Assembly: GCF_022843985.1 (NCBI RefSeq)
Contig: NZ_JALHMP010000032.1
Coordinates: forward strand, 1 to 48,145
Reading direction: 5' to 3'
DNA from: Phreatobacter sp.
GTDB taxonomy: Bacteria; Pseudomonadota; Alphaproteobacteria; Rhizobiales; Phreatobacteraceae
DNA: 48,145 nucleotides
Part shown: positions 18,482-27,622 of the stretch, one piece after another
Position numbering within the stretch: the stretch's first letter is position 1
How the letters are laid out: every line of letters begins with the position of its first letter
The notes under the pieces: model-generated
Seen by the model: only the letters and a program-made list of their open reading frames with translations
Databases searched by the model: none
What the model was told of the DNA's origin: nothing
Made by a program: the position numbers and the translations under genes

Positions 18482-18780
18482 CAGCCGACCCAGGCTCCCC
18501 GGCCCTCGGAATGGAAGGTCTTGAGCGCCCGGAAGACGCTGGTGTCGTAATTGCCGGGCGTGTCCGCCTTGTCGGTGACCCAGGCGAAGAGATCGCGGTC
18601 CGGCACCTCGATCAGCCGCTCGAAATCATCGAGTTCGGCCTCGGTGAAATCGCCGATATGGACATCGGCGAAGCGGCCCATGATCAGGTCCATCTCGCGG
18701 GTGCCGCGATGCCATGACCGGAAGAGGATCTTCCGGCGTCGCGGATCGAGATCGGCGGAGGAACGGGTGGTTCCGGTCAT
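18481..18780 (-). CDS. sdhE: FAD assembly factor SdhE (succinate dehydrogenase assembly factor 2)
   Basis: 99-residue small helical protein of the SdhE/SDHAF2/DUF339 family. It promotes covalent attachment of FAD to SdhA of succinate dehydrogenase. The signature RGTREMD (the family RGxxE) lies around residues 25-31, preceded by RRRKILFRSWH. ERLIEVPDRDLFAWVT, a typical family block, follows. The ATG at 18780 gives the family length; the frame remains open upstream, but the extra residues do not resemble the family. The stop overlaps the mfd start by one base, as in other Rhizobiales. The opposite-strand recG starts about 210 bp away, leaving a divergent promoter region. Confidence 0.93.
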   Translation of the reverse strand: MTGTTRSSADLDPRRRKILFRSWHRGTREMDLIMGRFADVHIGDFTEAELDDFERLIEVPDRDLFAWVTDKADTPGNYDTSVFRALKTFHSEGRGAWVG

Positions 18781-18991
18781 CGACAGGGCCTCGTAACGGG
18801 TTGCAGCGCTTCTACGTCCGACATCCGCCCGCGGAGCCGGCGCGAATGCAGGGCAGCTAACGGCAAAAGCCGGGAACGCCCTTTCGGACGACACCCGGTG
18901 CGCGGCACCCCTAGCAAAGACGGCGCGGGATTTACAAGCCGCACCGCGCCACGGTCTGTCAGCAAAGGCACGGGCGGACTAGATTGCCGCC

Positions 18992-21106
18992 ATGCGTCCC
19001 GCCCGACTCGACCCCCTCTTCGCACCGCTCACGACCCTCAAGGGTGTCGGCGCCAAGCTCGAAGGCCTCTATGCCCGGCTGCTCGGCACCGAGGGGCCGC
19101 CGCGGGTGGTCGACCTGCTGTTCCACGTGCCGAGCGGCCTCATCGACCGACGCGCCCGCCCGACACTGGCTGAAGCCGTGCCGGGCGCCATCGTCACCCT
19201 GGCCGTGCGCGTCGAAAAGCACCGCCCGGCCCCACCGGGAAAATCTCGCGCGCCCTACAAGGTGCTCGTCTCCGACGAGACCGGTGACCTGACGCTGGTC
19301 TGGTTCAACGCCCATCGCAGCCGCATCGAGCAGATGTGCCCGGTCGGCGAGACGCGGATCGTCTCCGGCCGGATCGAGCTCTTCGACGGAATGCGGCAGA
19401 TGGTGCATCCCGACCGGGTGCTGGCGCCGGACCAGGCGGCGACGATGCCGCTGATGGAACCGGTCTATCCGCTGACCGAGGGGCTCGGCTCCGGCCATGT
19501 CAGGCGGGCCGCGGAAGCGGCCCTCGCCCGCCTGCCAGGATTGCCCGAATGGCTGGAGCCGCGGCTGGTCGCGCGCGAGGGCTGGCCGGATTTCGCCACG
19601 GCCCTCGGCCGGGTGCATCAGCCGGACAGCCCCGAGACCTGCGCGCCGGAGGGACCGGCCCGCACGCGGCTGGCCTATGACGAACTCCTCGCCAACCAGC
19701 TCGCCCTGGGGCTGGTGCGCGCCAATCTGAAACGCCCCGCCGGGCGGCGCAATGTCGGGGACGGGACATTGCGCGCCCGTATTGCCGGCGCCCTCCCCTT
19801 CACGCTGACGGGATCGCAGACGGCCGCCATCGCCGAGATTGCGGCCGACATGACCGCGCCGACGCGGATGCTGCGGCTGCTGCAGGGCGATGTCGGCTCG
19901 GGCAAGACCGTCGTGGCGCTGATGGCCATGGCGGCGGCGGCGGAGGCCGGACGACAATCGGCCCTGATGGCGCCGACGGAACTGCTCGCCCGCCAGCATG
20001 CGCGGACCCTGACCCCCCTGGCCGCGGCGGCCGGGCTGACCGTGACCATCCTCACCGGCCGGGAAAAGGGCCGCGAGCGCGAGGACATCCTCGCCGGCCT
20101 CGCCTCGGGAGCGATCCCTATCGTCGTCGGCACCCACGCGCTGTTCCAGGACCCCGTCCGGTTCGCCGATCTCGGCCTTGCCGTCATCGACGAGCAGCAC
20201 CGGTTCGGCGTGCAGCAGCGCCTGGCGCTGGCCGCCAAGGGCGAAGCGGTCGATCTGCTGGTCATGACCGCGACACCGATCCCGCGGACGCTCGTCCTGA
20301 CCTATTTCGGCGACATGGACTCCTCGCAGCTCCGCGAAAAGCCGGCCGGCCGCCAGCCGGTCGACACGCGGGTCATCGGCATGGAGCGGCTCGCCGAGGT
20401 GGTGGACGCGATCGGCCGGGCGCTCGATGCCGGCCGGCAGGTCTACTGGGTCTGCCCGCTGGTCGCCGAGGCCGAGGAGCCCGACGAGAACACCCCGGAC
20501 CTCGCCGCGGCCGAGGAGCGCTTCGCCATGCTGCAGCAGCGTTTCGGCGCGGCGGTTGACATCGTCCACGGCCAGATGAAGGGCGGCGACAAGGACGCCG
20601 CCATGGCGCGGTTCTCCGCCGGGGAGAGCCGGCTGCTGGTCGCGACCACGGTGATCGAGGTCGGGGTGGACGTGCCGGCCGCATCGATCATGGTGATCGA
20701 CCATGCCGAGCATTTCGGCCTGGCCCAGCTCCATCAGCTGCGCGGGCGGATCGGCCGCGGCGCGGCAGCCTCCACCTGCATCCTGCTCTACAAGGGCCCG
20801 CTGGGAGAGACGGCGCGCCGCCGCCTCGACACCATGCGCGAGACCGAGGACGGGTTCCGCATCGCCGAGGAGGATCTGACCCTGCGCGGAGAAGGCGACC
20901 TGCTCGGCACCAAGCAATCGGGCATGCCGGGATTCCGCCTGGCGCGGCTCGACCATCACGGACGCCTGCTCGAGACGGCCCGCAACGACGCCCGGCTGGT
21001 GATCGAAACCGATCCGGACCTTGCCACGGACCGTGGCGCGGCGCTGCGTGATCTGCTTTACCTGTTCGGACGCAACGAGGCGATCCGCCTCATCAAGGCT
21101 GGCTGA
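18992..21106 (+). CDS. recG: ATP-dependent DNA helicase RecG
   Basis: 704-residue branch-migration helicase that remodels stalled forks and Holliday junctions. The N-terminal wedge/OB domain occupies about 1-270. Helicase motifs follow: Walker [16 protein letters not shown] near 295, [11 protein letters not shown] near 400, [20 protein letters not shown] near 555 and QLRGRIGRG near 585. The C-terminal segment [14 protein letters not shown] is typical. Start [13 protein letters not shown] agrees with homologues. The next gene, DUF454, starts 2 bp after the stop, suggesting an operon of recG, DUF454, a PfkB kinase and an unknown exported protein. Confidence 0.97.
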   Translation: MRPARLDPLFAPLTTLKGVGAKLEGLYARLLGTEGPPRVVDLLFHVPSGLIDRRARPTLAEAVPGAIVTLAVRVEKHRPAPPGKSRAPYKVLVSDETGDLTLVWFNAHRSRIEQMCPVGETRIVSGRIELFDGMRQMVHPDRVLAPDQAATMPLMEPVYPLTEGLGSGHVRRAAEAALARLPGLPEWLEPRLVAREGWPDFATALGRVHQPDSPETCAPEGPARTRLAYDELLANQLALGLVRANLKRPAGRRNVGDGTLRARIAGALPFTLTGSQTAAIAEIAADMTAPTRMLRLLQGDVGSGKTVVALMAMAAAAEAGRQSALMAPTELLARQHARTLTPLAAAAGLTVTILTGREKGREREDILAGLASGAIPIVVGTHALFQDPVRFADLGLAVIDEQHRFGVQQRLALAAKGEAVDLLVMTATPIPRTLVLTYFGDMDSSQLREKPAGRQPVDTRVIGMERLAEVVDAIGRALDAGRQVYWVCPLVAEAEEPDENTPDLAAAEERFAMLQQRFGAAVDIVHGQMKGGDKDAAMARFSAGESRLLVATTVIEVGVDVPAASIMVIDHAEHFGLAQLHQLRGRIGRGAAASTCILLYKGPLGETARRRLDTMRETEDGFRIAEEDLTLRGEGDLLGTKQSGMPGFRLARLDHHGRLLETARNDARLVIETDPDLATDRGAALRDLLYLFGRNEAIRLIKAG

Positions 21107-21108
21107 AC

Positions 21109-21474
21109 ATGCTCGCCCGCCCCCTCCGTTTCCTGGTCTTTCTCGCCGGCTGCCTGTTCACGGTCATCGGCGTCATCGGCGTCTTCCTGCCGGGGCTGCC
21201 GGGAACGGTATTCCTGATTCTGGCGGCCTGGTGCTTCGCCCGGTCCTCGCCCCGGTTCGAATGGTGGCTGCTCAACCATCCCCGATTCGGCCCGTCGGTG
21301 CGGACATGGCGCGAGCGCGGCGCCATCGCGCCCCGCTACAAGGTGATCGCCATCGGTTCCATGGTGCTGTCATGGGGCCTCGTCTGGCTCACCGCCCCGG
21401 CGATCGGCATCGCACTGTCCGGCGTCGCCATCGGCGCCAGCGCCCTCTATGTCGGGACGAGACCGCACGCATGA
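21109..21474 (+). CDS. DUF454 (YbaN) family inner-membrane protein
   Basis: 121-residue membrane protein with about three hydrophobic segments. The family signature [20 protein letters not shown] near the N-terminus and the following [21 protein letters not shown] are diagnostic for DUF454/YbaN. The function is unknown. It starts 2 bp after recG and overlaps the downstream sugar kinase gene by four bases (ATGA), so the three genes are likely translated from one message. Confidence 0.93.
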   Translation: MLARPLRFLVFLAGCLFTVIGVIGVFLPGLPGTVFLILAAWCFARSSPRFEWWLLNHPRFGPSVRTWRERGAIAPRYKVIAIGSMVLSWGLVWLTAPAIGIALSGVAIGASALYVGTRPHA

Positions 21475-22376
21475 CCGCTGCTCGCGCCAAGCGCATTGTT
21501 TGCGCCGGCATTACCACGCTCGACATCATTTATGCGCTGGACGCCATTCCGACCGTCCCGCTGAAATTCCGCTCCAGCCACATGGTGACCTCGGGCGGCG
21601 GGCTGGCCGGAAATGCCGCCACCGCCTGTGCGCGGCTCGGCGCCGCCGTGACCCTGATCGCGCGGCTGGGCGATGATCCCTTCGCCACGATGATGATCGC
21701 GGAACTGGAGCGCGATGGCGTCGACTGCAGCCTGGTGCGCCGCTGTCCGGGCTACCGCTCGCCGGTCTCGGCGGTGGTCATCGACCGGCAGGGCGAGCGG
21801 CTGGTGGTGAGCTATTCCGACCCAGCCATCCCCTCCGATGCCGGCTGGATCGATGGGCGGGTTCTGCGCGGGGCGGATGCCGCCTATGCAGAAACACGCT
21901 GGATCGAAGCAGCGCTGGCGCTGCTGCCCCTGGCCCGCGCGGCCGGCCTTCCCTCGGTGCTCGATGCCGACCGGCGACCGACGCGCCCCGAGGTTCTGGA
22001 GCTTCCCACCCATGTGGGGTTCTCCGCGCCGGCGCTGCGCGACCTGACCGGCATGGAGGATCTGGCGGCCGCCCTCGCCCATGCCTCCCGTGAGGCCGCC
22101 AACATCTATCTCGTCACCGACGGCAACCGTGGCGCCTGGTATATGGACGGGCGATCGGTCCGCCATGAGCCGGCCTTCCCGGTCCAGGCCGTCGACACGC
22201 TGGGCGCGGGCGACACCTGGCACGGGGCGCTCGCACTGGCTCTGGCGGAGGCCCAGCCCTTGGCAAGGGCGGTGCGTTTCGCCAATGCCGCCGCCGCGCT
22301 GAAATGCACTGCCTTCGGTGGCCGCAAGGGCATGCCGGAGCGCAGCCGGGTTGACGCGCTGCTGGCGGGGACCTGA
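21471..22376 (+). CDS. PfkB family carbohydrate kinase
   Basis: 301-residue ribokinase-fold kinase. The N-terminal substrate lid region carries [18 protein letters not shown], and the C-terminal anion hole/catalytic motif is [17 protein letters not shown] with the catalytic Asp. The pattern places it in the PfkB superfamily phosphorylating a sugar or nucleoside-like alcohol with ATP. It resembles members annotated as generic sugar kinases, and I cannot assign the substrate. Start ATGA overlaps the DUF454 stop. It is followed 2 bp later by an unknown exported protein, so it sits mid-operon after recG, an arrangement that gives no metabolic clue. Confidence 0.92.
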   Translation: MTAARAKRIVCAGITTLDIIYALDAIPTVPLKFRSSHMVTSGGGLAGNAATACARLGAAVTLIARLGDDPFATMMIAELERDGVDCSLVRRCPGYRSPVSAVVIDRQGERLVVSYSDPAIPSDAGWIDGRVLRGADAAYAETRWIEAALALLPLARAAGLPSVLDADRRPTRPEVLELPTHVGFSAPALRDLTGMEDLAAALAHASREAANIYLVTDGNRGAWYMDGRSVRHEPAFPVQAVDTLGAGDTWHGALALALAEAQPLARAVRFANAAAALKCTAFGGRKGMPERSRVDALLAGT

Positions 22377-22378
22377 GG

Positions 22379-23143
22379 ATGTGGGATAAGGTGGCTTCCG
22401 TGACGACACGCTTCCGCTTCCGTCTCATCCAGGCCCTGATCGGGCTCTGCCTGGCCGTCTGCGCGTCCTCTGCCGAGGCGCGAACGACGTCGGCCTTGAT
22501 CAATGGCCTGACCCAGGCTCAGCTGCTTTTTCGCTCCACCACGTTCAGCCTGCGAACCGGACGCCCCGAAGAGGCCGCCGCGTCCCTCAAGGCGCTGATC
22601 GCCTTGTGGGACGAGACCGCCGCGCAGACAGCCGCGGCGCCACCGCCGATCGCCGCGCGCGTCAACCTCTTCGCCGAGGTCATGGAGGGCGGGCGCGCCC
22701 GCCTGCGCCGCGCCGCGGAAGTGCTGGCGCTGGGGCGGACGGATGGCGCGCTCGAGGAACTGGCGCCGCTCAAACGCGAGTGGGTCGGGCTGCGCCGCAG
22801 CGTCGGGCTCTATGGCCTGGTCGAATGCCTCGAGGAATCGAGCGAGGCCATCGAGGCCCTGATGGCGCACCGCCGGCAGCCCGCCGACCTGGCGCGTGGC
22901 GAAACGCGGGGCGACATCATCGCCAAGGCTGCCGTTTATCGCTTCGCACTGCGCCGCTGCGAGCCCTTCGCGGCGCTCGATCCGATCGGCAACGGCGAGT
23001 TCCGCCGGCAGGCGGATGCGATCGCCGCGGCGATCGACGTGATCGATTCCGCGCTGCGCCTGCGCGACCCGACCCTGCTCGAGCGCGTGCTCGGCGACCT
23101 CAGAACCTTCGATCTGCAACTCTCCCAACGGTTTGGCGGATAG
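22379..23143 (+). CDS. Unknown exported helical protein
   Basis: 254-residue protein that I do not recognise. An N-terminal signal peptide is likely (hydrophobic LIQALIGLCLAVCASSAEA, cleavage around residue 34). An in-frame GTG a few codons later is an alternative start. The mature part is predicted to be nearly all helical, with Ala, Arg, Leu and Glu dominating and no transmembrane segment. Two cysteines (in GLVECLEE and LRRCEPF) could pair in the periplasm. There is no CxxCH heme motif, no metal cluster motif and no recognisable catalytic pattern. It begins 2 bp after the PfkB stop, so it is co-transcribed with that gene. Confidence 0.75.
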   Translation: MWDKVASVTTRFRFRLIQALIGLCLAVCASSAEARTTSALINGLTQAQLLFRSTTFSLRTGRPEEAAASLKALIALWDETAAQTAAAPPPIAARVNLFAEVMEGGRARLRRAAEVLALGRTDGALEELAPLKREWVGLRRSVGLYGLVECLEESSEAIEALMAHRRQPADLARGETRGDIIAKAAVYRFALRRCEPFAALDPIGNGEFRRQADAIAAAIDVIDSALRLRDPTLLERVLGDLRTFDLQLSQRFGG

Positions 23144-23227
23144 CTGGCGGCTGGACAGGGCCGCGGGCGTCATGCCACGACTTCAATCGATTTGAGCCGC
23201 AGAGAACGGCGAAGGCGGGAGGACGGC

Positions 23228-23974
23228 ATGGCGAAGAGGCTGGCAGGCAAGGTTGCGGTGGTCACCGCGGCGGGTCACGGGATCGGACGGGCGATCGCCG
23301 CGGCTTTCGTCGCCGAAGGCGCCAAGGTGATCGCCACGGACATCGACAAGGGCAAGCTTGAGGGCATCGCCAAGGCCAGGAAGCTGCGGCTTGACGTCAC
23401 CTCGACCCGCGCCGTCGAGGCCCTGGCGGCCAAGACCGGGCCGATCGACATCCTCATCAATGCCGCCGGCTGGGTTCATCACGGCAATGTCCTCGACACG
23501 AGCGAGGCCGACTGGGACCGCTCCTTCGACCTCAACGTCAAATCCATGCATCGGACGATCCGGGCCTTCCTGCCGGGCATGCTGGAGAAGGGTTCCGGCT
23601 CCATCGTCAACATCGCCTCCGGGGCCTCGTCGGTCCGCGGCGTTGCCAACCGTTACGCCTATGGCGCGTCCAAAGCGGCGGTGATCGGCCTGACCAAGTC
23701 GGTGGCGATCGACTACATCCGCCGCGGCATCCGCTCCAATGCCATCTGCCCCGGCACGATCCAGTCGCCCTCCCTCGACGATCGCATCAAGGCGCTGGCG
23801 ACCGCCACCGGCCAGTCGGAGGCGGCTGCGCGCAAGGCCTTCATCGACCGCCAGCCGATCGGCCGGCTCGGCACGGCGGAGGAAGTGGCGATGCTGGCGG
23901 TCTATCTGGCATCCGACGAGGCGGCCTATACGACCGGTGCCATCCATATCGTCGATGGCGGCTTCTCGCTGTAG
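23228..23974 (+). CDS. SDR family oxidoreductase (DHRS6 / 2-keto-3-deoxy-L-fuconate dehydrogenase-like)
   Basis: 248-residue classical short-chain dehydrogenase. The NAD-binding loop TAAGHGIG lies at 13-20, an Asp (ATDID) after beta-2 favours NAD over NADP, NAAG lies at 78-81, the catalytic Ser is near 131-134, and YGASK gives Y145 and K149. The overall sequence closely follows human DHRS6/BDH2, including ASSVRGVANR, TKSVAIDYI and the ending VDGGFSL. Bacterial proteins of this type often act on 2-keto-3-deoxy sugar acids or 3-hydroxy acids. No sugar-catabolic genes are next to it, so the substrate is open. The ATG has GGAGGA shortly upstream. Confidence 0.93.
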   Translation: MAKRLAGKVAVVTAAGHGIGRAIAAAFVAEGAKVIATDIDKGKLEGIAKARKLRLDVTSTRAVEALAAKTGPIDILINAAGWVHHGNVLDTSEADWDRSFDLNVKSMHRTIRAFLPGMLEKGSGSIVNIASGASSVRGVANRYAYGASKAAVIGLTKSVAIDYIRRGIRSNAICPGTIQSPSLDDRIKALATATGQSEAAARKAFIDRQPIGRLGTAEEVAMLAVYLASDEAAYTTGAIHIVDGGFSL

Positions 23975-24005
23975 GGTGCAAGGCTCAGCGGAGACTTGAA
24001 GCGGA

Positions 24006-24080
24006 TGGTGAGCGGGGAGGGGATCGAACCCTCGACCACATGATTAAAAGTCACGTGCTCTACCGCTGAGCTACCCGCCC
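24006..24080 (-). tRNA. tRNA-Lys (anticodon UUU)
   Basis: A complete cloverleaf on the minus strand. The 7-bp acceptor stem begins GGGCGGG and has one G-U pair; then come D arm GCTCAGCGGTAGAGC, anticodon loop CTTTTAA (anticodon TTT), T arm GAGGGTTCGATCCCCTC and discriminator A, with CCA encoded in the DNA. It sits between the SDR gene and an arginine-rich micro-protein gene. It is intact, and I see no integrase or attachment-site duplication beside it. Confidence 0.97.
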
Positions 24081-24092
24081 ATCCGGAGGGGG

Positions 24093-24121
24093 GGTTTGGC
24101 GGATTGCCGCGGCGAAGTCAA
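24093..24121 (-). promoter_or_regulatory. Putative promoter of tRNA-Lys
   Basis: On the minus strand, TTGACT (24121-24116) and CAAACC (24098-24093) are separated by 17 bp. The -10 box ends 13 bp before the tRNA 5' end, a good distance for a stable-RNA promoter. Confidence 0.45.
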
Positions 24122-24220
24122 CGGCAGGTGACATCGCGATACGGGCGGACGGCATGAGCCCCCTGCCCGCCCGGGATTGACGAAGCCCGCGCCTTGCGGC
24201 GCGAGCCTCGCATCGGGCTG

Positions 24221-24481
24221 TTACCAGCCGCGGCGATAGGTACGACGGCGCCAGTAGCGCCGCCGCTGGCGGCGGGTGCGCCAATCCCGGCGGTAGGCGC
24301 CGCGGCTGCGAGGGCGCAGCACACGGCCGCGCGGGTTCTGTTCGGACTGCATCTCGATGGGGGCACCGGCAACCGGCACGGAGGCCACGGTTTCCGCATG
24401 GGCGACGCTCGACGTGCCGCCGGCCGTGGCGAGGGCGGCGAGGCCCGCGATCGTTCCGAAGAACAGTCGTCTGCTGGTCAT
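24221..24481 (-). CDS. Tat-exported arginine-rich micro-protein (paralogue 3)
   Basis: 86-residue precursor with the same plan as the genes at 9360 and 9764. It has a twin-arginine leader (SRRLFFGTIAG), a hydrophobic core and a cleavage site near VAHA/ETVA (residue 29). The motif VAGAPIEM corresponds to AGEPLEM in paralogue 1. The tail has 18 arginines plus tryptophan and tyrosine and ends RRGW. An AAGGAGA ribosome-binding site precedes the ATG. It is unlinked to the other two copies (about 14 kb away), which argues for a dispersed family rather than a recent local duplication. It is divergent from the DUF2937 gene. Function unknown. Confidence 0.8.
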   Translation of the reverse strand: MTSRRLFFGTIAGLAALATAGGTSSVAHAETVASVPVAGAPIEMQSEQNPRGRVLRPRSRGAYRRDWRTRRQRRRYWRRRTYRRGW

Positions 24482-24643
24482 GAGAGTCTCCTTGGATGAT
24501 CGTGACGGCTGCGATGGCAGTCGTGCGGCCGCATGTGGCGGCAGAACCGGAACGCATGGCGGCGGACTTTGTTCAATTTCGGCGGAAGCGCGTGCCGCGC
24601 GCGCCCCTCTCCGCCATGGCCGGCAAACATCTGAGAAGCCCGC

Positions 24644-25150
24644 ATGGTCCTGCGCCGAATCGTCTTCTTCCTGGCCCTGGTGCTCGGCGTCGTTGCATCG
24701 CAGCTGCCTGAATTCGCCCAGCAGTATCGCCAGAGACCGGGCGGCGCGGTGGACGAACTCAACCGGATCATCCAGGACTTCGATGCTGATGCCGCACGCA
24801 TGCAGCTCGATCGCGATGCCGGGCTCGACCGGCTCCTCGCCAGTTCCGATATGTTCGTGCGGCAGCGCGGCCAGCAGATCCGCGATGATGCGGCCCGCGC
24901 AGCCCGTCTGGAACGACAGCTTCAGTCCTATCAGGAGGCCGGCCCCGTCTGGCGCCTCGCCACCTTCGCCCGCAGCTATGAGCCGGAGATCGCTCGCCGT
25001 GCCGCGCAGAACTTCGAGCCGGCGGTGCCGGTGACGACGGAGGGTATTCTGACCACCGTCATCGGCTTCCTCGTCGGCTGGCTCGGCGGGCGGGCCGTCA
25101 TTGCGCCGATCCAAAGGCGCCGGCGGCGGATCAGGATCGAACGCGCCTGA
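24644..25150 (+). CDS. DUF2937 family membrane protein
   Basis: 168-residue protein with one N-terminal hydrophobic segment (IVFFLALVLGVVASQLPEFAQQY) and a second near the C-terminus (TTVIGFLVGWLGGRAVI), flanking a long charged helical region. The PEFAQQYRQRxGGAxDEL block is typical of DUF2937, a family of unknown function in alpha- and gammaproteobacteria. The topology suggests a periplasmic coiled region anchored at both ends, with a basic cytoplasmic tail (RRRRRIRIERA). It is convergent with the next gene, the two stops lying 3 bp apart. Confidence 0.85.
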   Translation: MVLRRIVFFLALVLGVVASQLPEFAQQYRQRPGGAVDELNRIIQDFDADAARMQLDRDAGLDRLLASSDMFVRQRGQQIRDDAARAARLERQLQSYQEAGPVWRLATFARSYEPEIARRAAQNFEPAVPVTTEGILTTVIGFLVGWLGGRAVIAPIQRRRRRIRIERA

Positions 25151-25153
25151 TGG

Positions 25154-25516
25154 TCATTCCATCGCCATGCGCCTGACCCCGTCCCTGATGAAGACCCGAA
25201 AGGGCGTGGTGCCCGTGGCGCTGCCGTCCTCGGACCGCCAGCGGCCGTTGGCGCAGAGGATGCCGCCGGCGGTGGGCACGGCGTCGAACTCCACCCGATT
25301 GCGATAGACCGTGCCGTCGGGCGTGGTGGCGGTGAAGGCGGTCGTGCATTTGCCGCCGTCAACCACGGGATCGTAACCGCCGATCATGATTCCGCCGCCG
25401 GCCGTGCTGGGAAAGGGGTCACGCAGCAACGGCCAGGTGACATAGTCCTCCGCCGCCAGGGCGGTGCCGATGGCCAGAGCCGTCATCGTTACGGCGGTGA
25501 TGATGGTCGTCCGCAT
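25154..25516 (-). CDS. Small exported protein of unknown function
   Basis: 120-residue protein with a clear signal peptide (MRTTIITAVTMTALAIGTALA, cleavage before EDYVTW). The mature domain of about 98 residues contains two cysteines (GGKCTTAF and GGILCANG), probably a disulfide, and a beta-rich central region. It has GGYDPVVDGGKC and C-terminal RVFIRDGVRRM. I do not recognise a named family. The ATG is well supported by AGGGAGAGG a few bases upstream. It is divergent from the PPK2 gene, sharing a 135-bp intergenic region, and convergent with DUF2937. Confidence 0.78.
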   Translation of the reverse strand: MRTTIITAVTMTALAIGTALAAEDYVTWPLLRDPFPSTAGGGIMIGGYDPVVDGGKCTTAFTATTPDGTVYRNRVEFDAVPTAGGILCANGRWRSEDGSATGTTPFRVFIRDGVRRMAME

Positions 25517-25651
25517 GTGCCTCTCCCTGTCGCGCACCGGCGCGTCATGGCGGGAACACGGGCAAGACCCGTTCTGGATGCACCCGGCGCGCGCTTGCGC
25601 TCCTGGCCGGGACAGGGGATCAATGCGTCCCCTCCCCCTCACCGGTGGCCC

Positions 25652-26476
25652 ATGTCGCATTCCTGCCCGAAACATCTCAGCCACCTTGTCGTCACGCCCG
25701 GCACCGCCGTGGATCTCGGTGCCATCGATCCGCGTCAGGTCGACTTCCTCGGAGATGAGGACAAAGTGCGCGCCCGCCTGAACGAGGACGCGATAGCGAT
25801 CGACCGCCTGCAGGACCGGCTCTATGGCGAGGGCAAGCGCGCGCTGCTCGTGGTGCTGCAAGGCACCGATACGTCGGGCAAGGACGGGACGATCCGCGGC
25901 GTCTTCAACGCCACCGGGCCGCTCGGCGTGACCGTCACCGCCTTCAAGCGTCCGAGCGAGGAGGAACTGGCGCATGATTTCCTCTGGCGGGTGCACAAGG
26001 CGGCGCCGCGGCGCGGCACGATCGGCCTCTTCAACCGGTCGCATTATGAGGACGTGCTCGTGGGCCGGGTGCGCAACCTGGCGCCCAAGGACGTGATCGA
26101 AGCCCGCTACGACCAGATCAACGATTTCGAGCGCCTGCTGACGGAGAACGGCACCGTGATCCTGAAATTCATGCTGCACATCTCGAAGGATGAGCAGGCC
26201 GAGCGGTTGCAGGAGCGGCTCGACGACCCCGGAAAGAACTGGAAGTTCAACGCCGGCGACCTGGAAGACCGCAAGCTCTGGGGGGCCTACCAAAAGGCCT
26301 ACGAGACCGCGCTCTCCCGCTGTTCGACGACCCACGCGCCCTGGCATATCGTGCCGGCGGACCGCAAATGGGCGCGCAACGCCATTGTCGCGGCCATCGT
26401 CCGCGATACGCTGGAGGCGATGGATCCGCGCTATCCGAAAATGCCGTGGAAACCCTCGGATTTCAAAATCGTCTGA
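25652..26476 (+). CDS. ppk2: Polyphosphate kinase 2 family protein
   Basis: 274-residue PPK2-family kinase that transfers phosphate between polyphosphate and nucleotides (AMP, ADP or GDP depending on class). Walker A GTDTSGKDG is at 71-79, and the lid/Walker B region FNRSHYEDVLVGRV is near 127-140. The C-terminal signature PWHIVPADRKWARN also fits. One PPK2 domain is present, as in class I and III enzymes; the class cannot be decided from motifs alone. The chosen ATG begins a normal N-terminus; the frame is open further upstream, but that sequence overlaps the divergent promoter region. It is convergent with tgt (9-bp gap). Confidence 0.93.
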   Translation: MSHSCPKHLSHLVVTPGTAVDLGAIDPRQVDFLGDEDKVRARLNEDAIAIDRLQDRLYGEGKRALLVVLQGTDTSGKDGTIRGVFNATGPLGVTVTAFKRPSEEELAHDFLWRVHKAAPRRGTIGLFNRSHYEDVLVGRVRNLAPKDVIEARYDQINDFERLLTENGTVILKFMLHISKDEQAERLQERLDDPGKNWKFNAGDLEDRKLWGAYQKAYETALSRCSTTHAPWHIVPADRKWARNAIVAAIVRDTLEAMDPRYPKMPWKPSDFKIV

Positions 26477-26485
26477 CGGAGCCGG

Positions 26486-27622
26486 TCAGCCCTGCCACGG
26501 GGCGATGTCGCCACGCGCCCAGCCATCCCGCACCTCGGCCATGTAGTCGCCGTAGCGCCCCGCCGCGATGGCGGCGCGGGCACCGGCCATCAGCTCCTGG
26601 TAATAGGCGAGGTTGATCCAGGTGATCAGCATCGCACCCAGCATCTCCTCGGTGCGCACCAGGTGGTGCAGATAGGCCCGCGAATAGTCGCGCGCCGCGG
26701 GGCAGGACGAGGTCCCGTCCAGCGGCCGCGGATCCTCGGCGTGGCGGGCATTGCGGAAATTGACCTTGCCGAAGCGCGTGAAGGCCTGGCCGTGGCGGCC
26801 GTTCCGGGTCGGCATGACGCAGTCGAACATGTCGATGCCCCGGGCGACGGCGGCGAGGAGATCATCGGGGGTGCCGACGCCCATCAGATAGTGCGGTTTC
26901 TCGTCGGGCAGGTGCGGCATCACCGCCTCGATCATGGCGAGCATCACGTCCTGGGGCTCGCCGACCGCAAGGCCGCCGATGGAATAGCCGGGGAAGTCCA
27001 TGGCCGCGAGGGCTCTGGCGCTGGCGACGCGCAGATCCGGCTGGTCTCCGCCCTGGACGATGCCGAACAGCGCCCGGCCCGGCGGCTGCGCCTCGAAGGC
27101 GCGCTTCGAGCGCTCGGCCCAGCGCAGCGACAGCTGCATGGCCTTGTCGATGGCCTCCCGCGCATTGGGCAGCGCCACGCATTCGTCGAGCTGCATCTGG
27201 ATATCGGCGCCGAGCAGGCCCTGGATCTCGACCGAGCGCTCCGGCGTCAGCTCGAAGCGCGAGCCGTCGACATGACTGGCGAAGGTCACGCCCTGTTCGG
27301 TGAGCTTGCGGAGCTTCGCCAGCGACATGACCTGGAAGCCGCCGGAATCGGTCAGGATCGGCCCGGTCCAGCCGCCAAACCGGTGCAGGCCGCCGAGCTT
27401 GGCGATCCGCTCGGCACCCGGGCGCAGCATGAGGTGATAGGTGTTGCCGAGGATCACGTCGGCGCCGAGCGCCCTGACCTGATCCATGTACATGCCCTTG
27501 ACGGTGGCCTGGGTGCCGACCGGCATGAAGGCGGGCGTGCGGATCGCCCCGCGCGGGGTGTTCACGACGCCGGTGCGGGCGGCGCCGTCGCGGGCGGCGA
27601 TGGCGAAGGAGAAGCCGGTCAT
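26486..27622 (-). CDS. tgt: Queuine/preQ1 tRNA-ribosyltransferase
   Basis: 378-residue TIM-barrel enzyme that exchanges guanine-34 for preQ1 in GUN-anticodon tRNAs, leading to queuosine. Active-site features are intact: D92 (TDSGGFQ), nucleophile D267 ([13 protein letters not shown]), and GGLAVGE, whose Val is typical of bacterial preQ1-type enzymes. The zinc site is not conserved. Where E. coli has Cys302, Cys304, Cys307 and His333, this protein has Ser305, Cys307, Ala310 and Ile336, although the surrounding [12 protein letters not shown] block aligns well. It overlaps the queA stop by four bases, so the two are translationally coupled. It is full length with no frameshift. Confidence 0.96.
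   Translation of the reverse strand: MTGFSFAIAARDGAARTGVVNTPRGAIRTPAFMPVGTQATVKGMYMDQVRALGADVILGNTYHLMLRPGAERIAKLGGLHRFGGWTGPILTDSGGFQVMSLAKLRKLTEQGVTFASHVDGSRFELTPERSVEIQGLLGADIQMQLDECVALPNAREAIDKAMQLSLRWAERSKRAFEAQPPGRALFGIVQGGDQPDLRVASARALAAMDFPGYSIGGLAVGEPQDVMLAMIEAVMPHLPDEKPHYLMGVGTPDDLLAAVARGIDMFDCVMPTRNGRHGQAFTRFGKVNFRNARHAEDPRPLDGTSSCPAARDYSRAYLHHLVRTEEMLGAMLITWINLAYYQELMAGARAAIAAGRYGDYMAEVRDGWARGDIAPWQG

Noticed and set aside
15230-18550. 1106-codon open frame on the plus strand opposite mfd
   Set aside because: It is antisense to a perfectly conserved Mfd, has the His/Asp/Arg/Gly-rich composition of GC-rich shadow frames, and shows no domain or ribosome-binding site.
24006-24080. 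tRNA-Lys as an integration site for a mobile element
   Set aside because: The tRNA is intact, and no integrase, direct repeat of its 3' end or phage-like gene is found on either side.
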